A stretch of 64,000 nt of DNA from Aliiroseovarius subalbicans (GTDB taxonomy: Bacteria > Pseudomonadota > Alphaproteobacteria > Rhodobacterales > Rhodobacteraceae). Positions 7,415-15,686 of this stretch are shown in pieces. The DNA lies in the NCBI RefSeq assembly GCF_022678625.1, contig NZ_JALBYQ010000002.1, positions 372,001 through 436,000 on the forward strand, read 5' to 3'. A program made the position numbers and the translations under genes. Under the pieces are notes generated by a model. The model worked only from the letters and a program-made list of their open reading frames with translations, did no database searches and had not been told where the DNA came from. The first letter of the stretch is position 1. Each line of letters opens with the position of its first letter.

Positions 7415-9769
7415 GTGAAACGGATTTTGGTAGCAATGGCGCTCCTGTTCGGCACTGCCACATACGTGGCGGCGCAGGATGTGCCTGAATCCGTCGATCC
7501 GGTCGTTGCAGCGGAAAAAGGCTGTTTGTCGTGCCACGATGGTATCGAACAATTTACGACCGGCGACATGATGGAACAGATCATGACCATCGGCCATGAC
7601 TATGGCGACCCGGGCGGTTGTGTCACCTGTCACGGTGGCAACCCGCAAGGCCTGACCGCCGAAGAAGCGCACCAGGGTGCCCCGGCCGAATTGGCCGAAA
7701 GCGGACCTGACATGTTCTTCCCGGACCCCGGTTCGGTCTGGATCGCCAACAAGACCTGTGGCCAATGTCACGACGGATATGCCGATCGCCTGAAACTGTC
7801 CCTCATGAACACCGAAGCCGGCAAACTGCAGGGCAACCTGTGGTCCTGGGGCGTCATCGACACGCACCAGTCGGTTTACGGCAACTATGACCTTGTCGAC
7901 GAAGACGGCAGTGTTCCCAGCGTTGGGACCGAGGCCTACCAGGACTACATGGTAGCCTTCACCGAAGCGCACCCGGAACAGATGCCGACCTCGATGCAGC
8001 AGGTTCCCGAAGTGGACGTCGACGCGATCGCCGAACACCCGAACATGGCCGGCATCACCTATTCGCGCCAACAATGTCAGCGTTGCCACGTTGGTGTGAC
8101 GGGTCGTGAAAAGCGCGGTGATTACCGCGGCACCGGTTGTTCGTCCTGCCACGTTCCCTACTCGAACGAAGGCCTGTACGAAGGCGGCGACCCCACGATT
8201 GCCAAGGACCAGCCCGGCAAGCTGCTGACCCACCAGATGCAAGCGACGCGTGATCGTGTCGTGCATGTTGGCGACGTCAGCTACTCCGGCATTCCGTCCG
8301 AGACCTGCAACTCCTGCCACAACCGCGGCAAGCGGATCGGCGTGAGTTACCAGGGTATCATGGAGTTCCCCTATGGCTCGCCCTACAGCGAGACAGGTGG
8401 CAAGCAGCCCAAGCTGCACACTAAGAACTACCTGTACATCAAGGACGACCTGCACCACTCGACCGAGTCGCGGCCGGGCAACCCTGAAGGCGGCATGCTT
8501 TGCCAGGATTGCCACACCACGATCGACATGCATGGCGACGGCAACCTGCCGGGCACCACGCTGGCGCAGGTGGAAATCGAGTGTGAGGATTGTCACGGCA
8601 CCGTCGCGCAATTCCCCTGGGAACTGCCGCTGGGCTATGGCGAAGAGCATGGCATGGAGCTGCCGGACGTTGCCCGTGGTGTTTCGGAAGAAACCAACGA
8701 CGAGTCCTATACCTTCGGGTATGAGTACGAAGCCACTGACGGCTATCTGCTGACCGCTCGCGGCAACCCCTTCGGCAACGTCGTGCGCAACGGTGACAAG
8801 GTCATCATGCACTCGGCATCCGGTCTCGACTTCGAGGTTCCGGTGCTCAAGCAGCTGGCAATCGACAACACGTGGAAGTCCCCGGACGCCATGGTCGCGA
8901 TGAGCCAGGTCGGGTCGCATATGGAAAGCATGGAATGCTATGCATGCCACGCTGACTGGGCCCCGCAGTGCTATGGCTGCCACATCACCGTGGACTATTC
9001 GGAAGGCAAAACCGACGTCGACTGGATCAACAACGCGAACGCCATCGGCGCGAACGGTCTTGGTCCGGACAACGAGCTTGGCACCAACGGCCTGACGTCT
9101 CCTGGCAAGGTCTCCGAGACGCGCTCCTACCTGCGTTGGGAAGAGCCGACCCTCGGGATCAACGGCGAAGGTCGCGTGAGCCCGCTGATGCCGGGTTGCC
9201 AGGTCATCACGACGGTCATCGACAAGGACGGCAACACTGTCGCCCACAACGAGACCTGGATGACGCCGGACGCCGGTGGCACCAAGGGCCTGGACCACGC
9301 TGCAGTGCAACCGCACACGGCCGGGCGTCAGGCGCGCGAGTGTGAAAGCTGCCACAACAACCCGAAAGCCCTTGGCTATGGGATCATGGGTGGCCGCTTC
9401 ATGGCTGGGTATCAGGACGGCCTTGTTGTCGACCTGGAAACTGCAACGGGTGAAATCATCCCGCAGCAGAGCCAGTTCCAGTCGCAGCCGATCCCGTCGC
9501 TCGACCACGACCTTAGCCGGATCGTGACCGAGGATGGCAAGCAGCTCGTGACCGTCGGGTCGCACTGGCCGCTGACCGGCCCGCTGCCGCAGGAGATGCG
9601 TGACAAGATGGAACGCACCGGCCTGTGCATGGGCTGCCACCAGAACATGACCAACGAAGAGCTCTGGAGCAAAGTCAATTCACCTGGCTTTGTCACCAAC
9701 CAAGAGCACCAGGACGTTTTGGACGCGGCTTTGAAAGCCTATGCTGAGACCAACCCGGTCGCCGAGTAG
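7415..9769 (+). CDS. Secreted dodecahaem (12 CXXCH) cytochrome c of unknown function
   Basis: About 784 residues. A signal peptide (VKRILVAMALLFG ... AAQ) directs it to the periplasm; no other membrane helix is seen. Twelve canonical CXXCH motifs occur, with first cysteines at about 37, 69, 115, 221, 242, 298, 363, 390, 508, 519, 643 and 738. There is one extra cysteine (about 595) and no CXXCK motif. The gap between motifs 8 and 9 (390-508) and a haem-free stretch at 525-640 look like folded non-haem regions. I chose GTG 7415 because GAGGAG at 7402-7407 is 7 bases upstream; ATG 7400 overlaps that Shine-Dalgarno. It is monocistronic with its own terminator and divergent from the fnr-ccmFHI operon. 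A multihaem oxidoreductase or electron conduit is likely, but no substrate can be assigned; it does not look like NrfA, Hao or octahaem tetrathionate reductase by motif pattern. Confidence 0.93.
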   Translation: MKRILVAMALLFGTATYVAAQDVPESVDPVVAAEKGCLSCHDGIEQFTTGDMMEQIMTIGHDYGDPGGCVTCHGGNPQGLTAEEAHQGAPAELAESGPDMFFPDPGSVWIANKTCGQCHDGYADRLKLSLMNTEAGKLQGNLWSWGVIDTHQSVYGNYDLVDEDGSVPSVGTEAYQDYMVAFTEAHPEQMPTSMQQVPEVDVDAIAEHPNMAGITYSRQQCQRCHVGVTGREKRGDYRGTGCSSCHVPYSNEGLYEGGDPTIAKDQPGKLLTHQMQATRDRVVHVGDVSYSGIPSETCNSCHNRGKRIGVSYQGIMEFPYGSPYSETGGKQPKLHTKNYLYIKDDLHHSTESRPGNPEGGMLCQDCHTTIDMHGDGNLPGTTLAQVEIECEDCHGTVAQFPWELPLGYGEEHGMELPDVARGVSEETNDESYTFGYEYEATDGYLLTARGNPFGNVVRNGDKVIMHSASGLDFEVPVLKQLAIDNTWKSPDAMVAMSQVGSHMESMECYACHADWAPQCYGCHITVDYSEGKTDVDWINNANAIGANGLGPDNELGTNGLTSPGKVSETRSYLRWEEPTLGINGEGRVSPLMPGCQVITTVIDKDGNTVAHNETWMTPDAGGTKGLDHAAVQPHTAGRQARECESCHNNPKALGYGIMGGRFMAGYQDGLVVDLETATGEIIPQQSQFQSQPIPSLDHDLSRIVTEDGKQLVTVGSHWPLTGPLPQEMRDKMERTGLCMGCHQNMTNEELWSKVNSPGFVTNQEHQDVLDAALKAYAETNPVAE

Positions 9770-9790
9770 TCGGACAGCATGAAAGACCTG

Positions 9791-9830
9791 GGCCCGGCCG
9801 GATCTACACCCGGCCGGGCCTTTTCTTTTC
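9791..9830 (+). terminator. Rho-independent terminator of the dodecahaem cytochrome gene
   Basis: An 11-bp perfect GC stem (GGCCCGGCCGG at 9791-9801 pairing with 9810-9820), a loop of about 8 bases and the tail TTTTCTTTT lie 22 bp after the cytochrome stop. It isolates the cytochrome transcript from the next gene. Confidence 0.9.
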
Positions 9831-9890
9831 CACCACAACCTGTTGAATATCGCCTGAGACATGCGCCGACCTTTGCGCCAAGGAGACCCC

Positions 9891-10259
9891 ATGCGAAATG
9901 TGACCCCCATCCTGTTTGCCTGCGCATTGGCGACGGCCACCGTCACCCCGCTTCAGGCCCAGACCGTACCCGATCTAACTGTGGCCAAGGACCTGCTCCT
10001 ACCTTGTCAGGAGGCGGACAACGACCCCCGTGACGGGTTCATTGCCGAACTTGAGTGCGTCAGTTTCATCCGCGGCTTCATGGCGGCGGTGGATCTGTCC
10101 GACCTTGGCAAAAAGATCTGCCTGCCGGATGCGAACCGCGACGATCAGGTGCGCCGCGCCTTTGCGCAGTGGGTTCACGGATCGTTCCGAAAACGGGGCA
10201 ACATGCCCGTGGGTGACGCCATTCTTGAAGCCCTCAACGACAAGTTTCCCTGCGGCTGA
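9891..10259 (+). CDS. Small secreted Rap1a/Tai-like protein
   Basis: About 122 residues with a signal peptide (1-23, ending LQAQ). The mature part has four cysteines: LLPCQE, ELECVSFIRGF, KKICLPD and the terminal KFPCG. This arrangement, with CxxFxxGF, CxP and a final AL...FPC, is that of the Rap1a/Tai immunity-protein fold (Pfam Rap1a_immunity), periplasmic proteins whose best-known members neutralise type VI effectors; many homologues are orphan and uncharacterised. The ATG at 9891 has AAGGAG 6 bases upstream. It lies between the cytochrome terminator and a CoA-transferase, with no effector or type VI gene in the window, so immunity function is not supported by context. Confidence 0.7.
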   Translation: MRNVTPILFACALATATVTPLQAQTVPDLTVAKDLLLPCQEADNDPRDGFIAELECVSFIRGFMAAVDLSDLGKKICLPDANRDDQVRRAFAQWVHGSFRKRGNMPVGDAILEALNDKFPCG

Positions 10260-10304
10260 GTTACGCTGTTGACGGTTGCAGCCCGGCTGCCTGACAATAC
10301 TGTC

Positions 10305-12230
10305 ATGAAACGTAAGGTTATCTCTGCCGCCGACGCCGCCGCCCTGATCAACGATGGTGACACACTCACCACATCTGGCTTTGTCGGGATTGGCGTGCCC
10401 GATGAACTTCTCATGGCGATCGAAGCACGTTTCCTTGAGACCGGATCCCCGCGCGACCTGTCGCTGATCTTTGCCGCCGGGCAAGGCGACGGGGGCGACC
10501 GCGGGTTGAACCACCTGGGGCATGAGGGGTTGTTGGCCAGCGTCGTGGGCGGGCACTGGGGTCTCGCGCCCAAAGTCGCCGCCCTGGCGGTGGCGGGCAA
10601 GATCAAGGGCTGGAACCTGCCGCAGGGCTGCATCAGCCAGCTTTATCGTGACGTGGCGGCGGGCAAGCCGGGCATGCTGTCGCGCGTTGGGCTTGAGACC
10701 TTCGTTGATCCACGCAACGGCGGAGGGCGCATCAACGACATCAGCACCGAGGACCAGGTCACACTGACCGAGTTGAACGGCGAGGAATTCCTGTTCTATC
10801 CAGCCCAGCGCATGACCGTCGCCCTGCTGCGCGGCACCACAGCGGATGAGGTCGGCAACATCACGATGGAGCGCGAGGCGCTGATCCTCGACAACCTGGC
10901 GCAGGCGATGGCAGTGAAGAACGCGGGCGGCGTGGTGATCGTCCAGGTCGAACGCCTGGCGCGGGCCGGAACGCTTCCCGCGCGCGACGTGATCATTCCC
11001 GGCATCCTGGTGGACGCGGTGGTGGTGGCGCGCCCGGAGAACCACGTCCAAACCTACAAAACTGCCTTTTCACAGGCCTTCACCAACCGCATCCGCCCGC
11101 CCACCGGCGAGATTCCGGCGCTTCCGCTGGACGCCCGCAAAGTGATTGCCCGGCGCTGCGCCTTTGAGCTTCCGGTGAATGGCGTAGTGAACCTGGGCAT
11201 CGGCATGCCCGAAGGTGTGGCCGCCGTGGCCGCCGAGGAGGGGCTTTTGGATCACCTGTCCCTGACCGCCGAACCTGGCGTGGTGGGCGGGCAACCCGCA
11301 TCGGGGCTGGACTTCGGCGCTGCCGTGAACACCGACGCGGTGATCGCGCAGAACAACCAGTTCGATTTTTACGACGGCGGCGGGCTGGACATGGCCTGCC
11401 TGGGGCTGGCGCAGGCGGACACGGCGGGCAACGTGAACGTGTCGCGCTTCGGTCCCCGGCTGGCAGGCGCGGGCGGCTTCATCAACATCTCGCAAAACGC
11501 GCGCAACGTGATCTTTGCCGGCACCTTCACCGCCAAGGGGTTGACGGTCGACATCAACGACGGCCGCATGACAATCCGCAGCGAAGGCACGTCGCGCAAA
11601 TTCCTGGAGCAGGTCGAACAGGTCACCTTCTCGGGCCCGCGCGCGGCCCGGCTGGGGCAGCCCGTGCTTTTTGTCACCGAACGCTGCGTGTTCGAGCTAA
11701 CAACAGACGGCCTGAAACTGACCGAAATCGCGCCGGGGATCGACCTGGAGCGGGACATTCTGGCGCAAATGGATACCCGCCCCATCATCGATGAGATTGC
11801 CGAGATGGACCCACGCCTGTTCCTGCCCGGTGAGATGAACCTACGCACGGATCTTCTGCACCTCGACCTGCCGGACCGGATCGCAATGGACACGGACGCG
11901 CGTCAGCTATTTCTGAACTTCGAAAAGATGCGCGTGCGTAGCCTGGAAGAAGTCGACCAGATTGGCCGCGCCGTGGCCGACACCTGCAAGGCTGCGCCGG
12001 GGCCGGTAGACGTGATCGTGAACTATGACGGATTCCGAATTGACGAAGACCTGACTGGCGATTGGGCCCGCATGGTGGCCGGGCTTGAGTCAGCATACTA
12101 CCGCAATGTCACCCGCTATTCCGGGTCGGCCTTCATGCGGATGAAACTGGGGCAGGTCTTTGCCGAGCACCGCTCCCACATCTTTGAAAGCCGCGATCAG
12201 GCGCGCGCCTATCTTCGGCGCAAGGACTGA
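10305..12230 (+). CDS. Fused family I CoA-transferase (acyl-CoA:acetate / 3-oxoacid type, YdiF-like)
   Basis: About 641 residues containing both CoA-transferase halves in one chain. The alpha-like half includes VGIGVPDELL and NHLGHEGLL; the beta-like half includes NLGIGMPEGVAAV and TAEPGVVGG, the latter supplying the likely catalytic glutamate that forms the glutamyl-CoA thioester. A C-terminal extension of about 130 residues follows, as in propionate CoA-transferase and YdiF-type enzymes. It moves CoA between short-chain carboxylates in the cytoplasm. I prefer the ATG at 10305 because homologues begin with a MKxKVISA-like sequence; no strong ribosome site is visible, and a TTG at 10269 is possible. 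It is probably monocistronic. The exact acyl donor cannot be inferred. Confidence 0.85.
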   Translation: MKRKVISAADAAALINDGDTLTTSGFVGIGVPDELLMAIEARFLETGSPRDLSLIFAAGQGDGGDRGLNHLGHEGLLASVVGGHWGLAPKVAALAVAGKIKGWNLPQGCISQLYRDVAAGKPGMLSRVGLETFVDPRNGGGRINDISTEDQVTLTELNGEEFLFYPAQRMTVALLRGTTADEVGNITMEREALILDNLAQAMAVKNAGGVVIVQVERLARAGTLPARDVIIPGILVDAVVVARPENHVQTYKTAFSQAFTNRIRPPTGEIPALPLDARKVIARRCAFELPVNGVVNLGIGMPEGVAAVAAEEGLLDHLSLTAEPGVVGGQPASGLDFGAAVNTDAVIAQNNQFDFYDGGGLDMACLGLAQADTAGNVNVSRFGPRLAGAGGFINISQNARNVIFAGTFTAKGLTVDINDGRMTIRSEGTSRKFLEQVEQVTFSGPRAARLGQPVLFVTERCVFELTTDGLKLTEIAPGIDLERDILAQMDTRPIIDEIAEMDPRLFLPGEMNLRTDLLHLDLPDRIAMDTDARQLFLNFEKMRVRSLEEVDQIGRAVADTCKAAPGPVDVIVNYDGFRIDEDLTGDWARMVAGLESAYYRNVTRYSGSAFMRMKLGQVFAEHRSHIFESRDQARAYLRRKD

Positions 12231-12531
12231 CGCATCAAGGCTAGTCCGCCTGTGACAGTCGACCAGTCAACCTCAACCAGTCCCCGTTTGCGGTTCAACT
12301 CCAATGCTTCCTGCGAACCACGCCGTCAGGTCGGCCCACAGGAACCGCCGGCCGAAAGTCACCCCTTGGCGAACTGCAGAAACGACCGGAGCGGTATGGG
12401 GAACCCGTAGTCCTCCCACAGCGCATCATCCACTTGCCGCTCACTTTCACGCAGCGTCGGGACATCACGCGTCAGTTCGCGTCCAAAGCCATGATGCCAA
12501 GCGCTACCAAGTTGTGACCGCTGCGAAACCG
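12231..12531. other. Intergenic stretch between convergent genes
   Basis: About 300 bp between the CoA-transferase and uspA stops. I see no terminator hairpin, tRNA or repeat. The minus strand holds a protein-like reading frame without a start codon (separate entry). Confidence 0.5.
12359..12531 (-). pseudogene. Possible coding relic without start codon
   Basis: On the minus strand, from the uspA stop to a TGA at 12359-12361, a frame of about 56 codons has balanced, protein-like composition, including RDVPTLRESERQVDDALWED and YGFPIPLRSFLQFAKG. No ATG, GTG or TTG start is present in this frame downstream of uspA. A GTG overlapping the stop opens a 29-codon frame (MTFGRRFLWADLTAWFAGS...) that is also protein-like. 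This could be the remnant of a decayed gene or a chance open frame in GC-rich DNA. I do not recognise a family. Confidence 0.25.
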
Positions 12532-12951
12532 TTAGTCGCGAAGCACCAGAACCGAGCGGTTCGAATGCCGCACCAGGCGGGCCGCGTTCGATCCCAGAAG
12601 GTAATCCTTCAACTCGGGCCGACTGGCACCAAACACGATCAGGTCGGCATCCAGCTTATTGGCCAGAGCAATGACACGGTCATAAACCGTGCCCGACATC
12701 ACATGGGTTTCGGCCTTGATCCCAGCTTCGGCCAGGGCCGCGTCCAATTCGTCATGGGCGCGGTGCCGATTCTCTTCCTCGAACCCCTTGTCGAAATGAG
12801 ATCCGACGATGGCCATGCCGACATCGGGCACAATGGTGGCAACATGCAGTTCGCTGCCCCAGCACGCCGACAGGCCTTTGGCTGTCGCCAGGATCTTCTG
12901 GGTTTCCTCGGGGATCGTCACGTCAACGGGTATCAGTACGGTCTTGAACAT
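12532..12951 (-). CDS. Universal stress protein UspA family
   Basis: 139 residues, one UspA domain: FKTVLIPVDVT at the N-terminus and the nucleotide-binding-like end VFGASRPELKDYLLGSNAAR, close to the GX2GX9GS ATP motif but with Arg at the second glycine. The ATG at 12951 has GGAGG 7 bases upstream. It begins 11 bp after the TRAP permease stop on the same strand. Such UspA proteins are often encoded with TRAP transporters (TeaD with TeaABC in Halomonas regulates uptake by binding ATP), so a regulatory role for this importer is likely by analogy. Confidence 0.9.
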   Translation of the reverse strand: MFKTVLIPVDVTIPEETQKILATAKGLSACWGSELHVATIVPDVGMAIVGSHFDKGFEEENRHRAHDELDAALAEAGIKAETHVMSGTVYDRVIALANKLDADLIVFGASRPELKDYLLGSNAARLVRHSNRSVLVLRD

Positions 12952-12962
12952 CACACGCCCTC

Positions 12963-15587
12963 CTAGAACGCTGGCTGGGTTGCGCGGCGGCTTTGCAGCG
13001 CGACGATCAACAGCAGCAGGATGAATGCAGGGATGAAGAAGATTTCCTTCGGCATCCGATCATTCTCAATGGCGACCGAGGCGATCTGAGCCGGTTCATC
13101 GCCATAGAAGTCATAGTCATTCGCCAAAATGTCGAAGAACGGCGTGCCCGGGAAGGGTTCGTCCAGTTGCAGGATGCCATCGTTCTCCATCACGGCCAGA
13201 CCTGCGGCCTGAAGCCGCTCTTCGCCGCTGCCCTCGGCTTCGGGGGTCAGGACCACCGTGGTGGTGCCGACGATACCGGTGTCGAAATCTGGCGCGGAAA
13301 CCTGCAAGCGTGCAGGCGTGCCCACCGGCAGATCGCCCAACGCCGTGATCGCAGCGGGGCCGGTCACCTCGGTGTACTGGTCCTGCCACTGGTTCAGCCA
13401 ATATCCGGGGCGGAATAGGGTGAACACGATCAACAGGATCACCGCGGTTTCCCACTTGCGGCTTTTCGCGATGAAATAGCCTTGGGTCGCGGCAGCAAAC
13501 AGCAGCATCGCAATCAGCGACACGAAGAACACGAAAACCGCCTTCACCGGCCCCACGTTGATCAACAACAGGTCGGTATTGAAGATGAACATGAACGGCA
13601 AAAGCGCGGTTCGGATGTCATAACTGAAGCCCACCAGACCCGTCTTGATCGGGTCACCACGTGAAATCGCGGCAGCCGCATAGGCCGCAAGGCCCACCGG
13701 TGGCGTGTCATCCGCCAGAATGCCGAAATAGAACACGAACATGTGCACCGCGATCAGCGGCACGATCAGGCCCGACTGCGCGCCCACCGACACGATCACC
13801 GGCGCCATCAGCGACGACACGACGATATAGTTCGCCGTGGTCGGCAGGCCCATGCCCAGGATCAGCGACAGAACCGCAACCAAAAGCAGCAGGATGATCA
13901 GGTTGCCGCCCGAGATCACCTCGATCACCTGACCGATGATCTGGTGTGCGCCGGTCAGGGAAATCGTGCCGACGATGATACCGGCCGCACCGGTGGCGAC
14001 ACCGATCCCGATCATGTTGCGCGCGCCGCTTTCCAGGCCAGAGATGAAGTCGCGCACGCCTTCGCGGGCCTCCTCTACCATGTGGTGTTCGCCGCGAAAG
14101 AACGCTTTCAGCGGCCGATGAGTCATCGACACGACGACCATCGCAATGGTCGCCCAGAAGGCCGACAACGCAGGGGACAGGCGGTCCAGATGCTCGGTGC
14201 GCACCATCAGGTTCCAGACCAGCACGAAGATCGGCAGCGCATAATAAGCACCACCCAGGAAGGTCGGGGTCAAACGCGGGGCGCTGACGGCCTTCGCGTT
14301 GGGATCATCCACCTCGATATCCGGAAATCTCGACGCCATGTAGGTCAGCGCGATATAGGCCGCGCCAAGCAGGACCAGCGCCGGATAAACCGTTGCGCCG
14401 GGCATCATCGGCTCCAGCATCGCGCGGAAGCTGACGACGGCGAAGGTGATCACCGCCATGCCCAAAAAGCCGGTCAGGAACAACACCATGATCATCACCA
14501 CGCCGATATGACGGCCCGGCTTTTTCAAACCCTGCAGGCCCAGCTTCAGGCTTTCCAAATGCACGATATACAGCAGTGCGATGTAGGAAATCACTGCCGG
14601 CAGGAAGGCGTGTTTCACGACTTCGATATAGGGAATGTTCACATATTCGACCATCAGGAACGCCGCGGCGCCCATCACGGGCGGGGTCAGCTGACCGTTG
14701 GTCGATGAGGCCACCTCGACCGCGCCGGCCTTTTCGGGGGAAAAGCCGATACGCTTCATCAAGGGGATGGTGAATGTGCCGGTGGTTACCGTGTTGGCAA
14801 TGGACGACCCCGAAATCATGCCGGTCATCATCGACGACAGAACAGCCGCCTTCGCAGGCCCGCCCCGCAGGGCACCTAGAAGCGCGATGGCGACCTTGAT
14901 GAACCAGTTGCCGCCGCCTGCTTTCTCAAGCAGCGCGCCAAACAGCACGAACAGGAAGATCATCGTCGTGGATACGCCCAGCGCGACGCCGAACACGCCC
15001 TCGGTCTGCATCCAGTAGTGGCCCATCGCCTTTGAGAAGGACGCGCCACCATAGTTGGTGATCGAGCCGATCCAGGAGGAATAGCCGCCGAAGAACGCCA
15101 GCGCCAGGAACAGCGACCCGATGATGACAAGCGGCAGGCCCAGCGACCGGAACACGGCGACCAGAAGCACGCCCATGCCGATAGCGGACATCACGATATC
15201 TGTCGTGGTCCACAGGCCCGGACGGTCGGCGATCTCGAACCGGAACACGACCAGATACAGGCAGGCCGACACCCCGGCCACAAGCAACGCCCAGTCATAA
15301 AGCGGGATCTTGTGGCGATGGCCGAAGATCGGAAAGGCCAGCGTGGCCAGGGCCAGTGCAAAGGCCAGGTGCACATACCGCGCCTGCGCCACGATGTTGG
15401 CGAAATCGTTGATTCCGGTGGCCTGGGCCACGATGCCCGGAACTTTTGAGGCGATATAAAGCTGGAAGACCGACCAGGTCACGCAGAGCCAGAAGATCAG
15501 GCGCGTTGCAAACGCACCCGCTTGCCGCGCCCCGGTATCAGCCTCGGCCACCATGTCTTCGGCGGATTTCAGTTCTGTCTCGGTCAT
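12963..15587 (-). CDS. TRAP transporter fused permease (4TM-12TM, TAXI type, DUF3394 tail)
   Basis: 874 residues with about 18 membrane helices. The small DctQ-like and large DctM-like parts are fused in one chain, as is usual for TAXI-TRAP systems. DctM signatures include KAAVLSSMMTGMISGSSIANT and LGMGLPTTANYIV. The C-terminal 170 or so residues form a periplasmic DUF3394-like domain before a last helix. It uses an ion gradient to import a carboxylate or amino acid delivered by the TAXI binding protein. It lies 99 bp after the binding-protein gene, separated by a hairpin. GAGGGG precedes the ATG. Confidence 0.93.
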   Translation of the reverse strand: MTETELKSAEDMVAEADTGARQAGAFATRLIFWLCVTWSVFQLYIASKVPGIVAQATGINDFANIVAQARYVHLAFALALATLAFPIFGHRHKIPLYDWALLVAGVSACLYLVVFRFEIADRPGLWTTTDIVMSAIGMGVLLVAVFRSLGLPLVIIGSLFLALAFFGGYSSWIGSITNYGGASFSKAMGHYWMQTEGVFGVALGVSTTMIFLFVLFGALLEKAGGGNWFIKVAIALLGALRGGPAKAAVLSSMMTGMISGSSIANTVTTGTFTIPLMKRIGFSPEKAGAVEVASSTNGQLTPPVMGAAAFLMVEYVNIPYIEVVKHAFLPAVISYIALLYIVHLESLKLGLQGLKKPGRHIGVVMIMVLFLTGFLGMAVITFAVVSFRAMLEPMMPGATVYPALVLLGAAYIALTYMASRFPDIEVDDPNAKAVSAPRLTPTFLGGAYYALPIFVLVWNLMVRTEHLDRLSPALSAFWATIAMVVVSMTHRPLKAFFRGEHHMVEEAREGVRDFISGLESGARNMIGIGVATGAAGIIVGTISLTGAHQIIGQVIEVISGGNLIILLLLVAVLSLILGMGLPTTANYIVVSSLMAPVIVSVGAQSGLIVPLIAVHMFVFYFGILADDTPPVGLAAYAAAAISRGDPIKTGLVGFSYDIRTALLPFMFIFNTDLLLINVGPVKAVFVFFVSLIAMLLFAAATQGYFIAKSRKWETAVILLIVFTLFRPGYWLNQWQDQYTEVTGPAAITALGDLPVGTPARLQVSAPDFDTGIVGTTTVVLTPEAEGSGEERLQAAGLAVMENDGILQLDEPFPGTPFFDILANDYDFYGDEPAQIASVAIENDRMPKEIFFIPAFILLLLIVALQSRRATQPAF

Positions 15588-15626
15588 CCTACGCCCCTCA
15601 GTCTTTCACACAGTCTTTTTGCAAAA

Positions 15627-15661
15627 CGCCAGCGCACCGAAATCGATGCGCTGGCGCTCTT
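15627..15661 (-). terminator. Hairpin between TAXI binding-protein and permease genes (partial terminator or mRNA stabiliser)
   Basis: CGCCAGCGCA at 15627-15636 pairs perfectly with 15647-15656 around a 10-base loop. On the minus strand it is followed by TTTTGC and A-rich sequence, a weak U-tract. In binding-protein-dependent transporters such intercistronic hairpins raise binding-protein mRNA relative to permease mRNA; that role is inferred here. Confidence 0.55.
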
Positions 15662-15686
15662 GTCACTTGGAAAACGGCACGCGCCG

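Noticed and set aside
7397-9640. A 747-codon frame on the minus strand opposite the dodecahaem cytochrome
   Set aside because: It is the antisense shadow of a gene with signal peptide, ribosome site and twelve haem motifs.
7415-9769. Assignment of the multihaem protein as NrfA, hydroxylamine oxidoreductase or octahaem tetrathionate reductase
   Set aside because: Twelve regular CXXCH motifs, no CXXCK, and no matching motif order; naming it would be a guess.
12304-12966. A 220-codon plus-strand frame over the uspA region
   Set aside because: Most of it is opposite uspA, and its composition is Arg/His/Pro-rich like other shadows.
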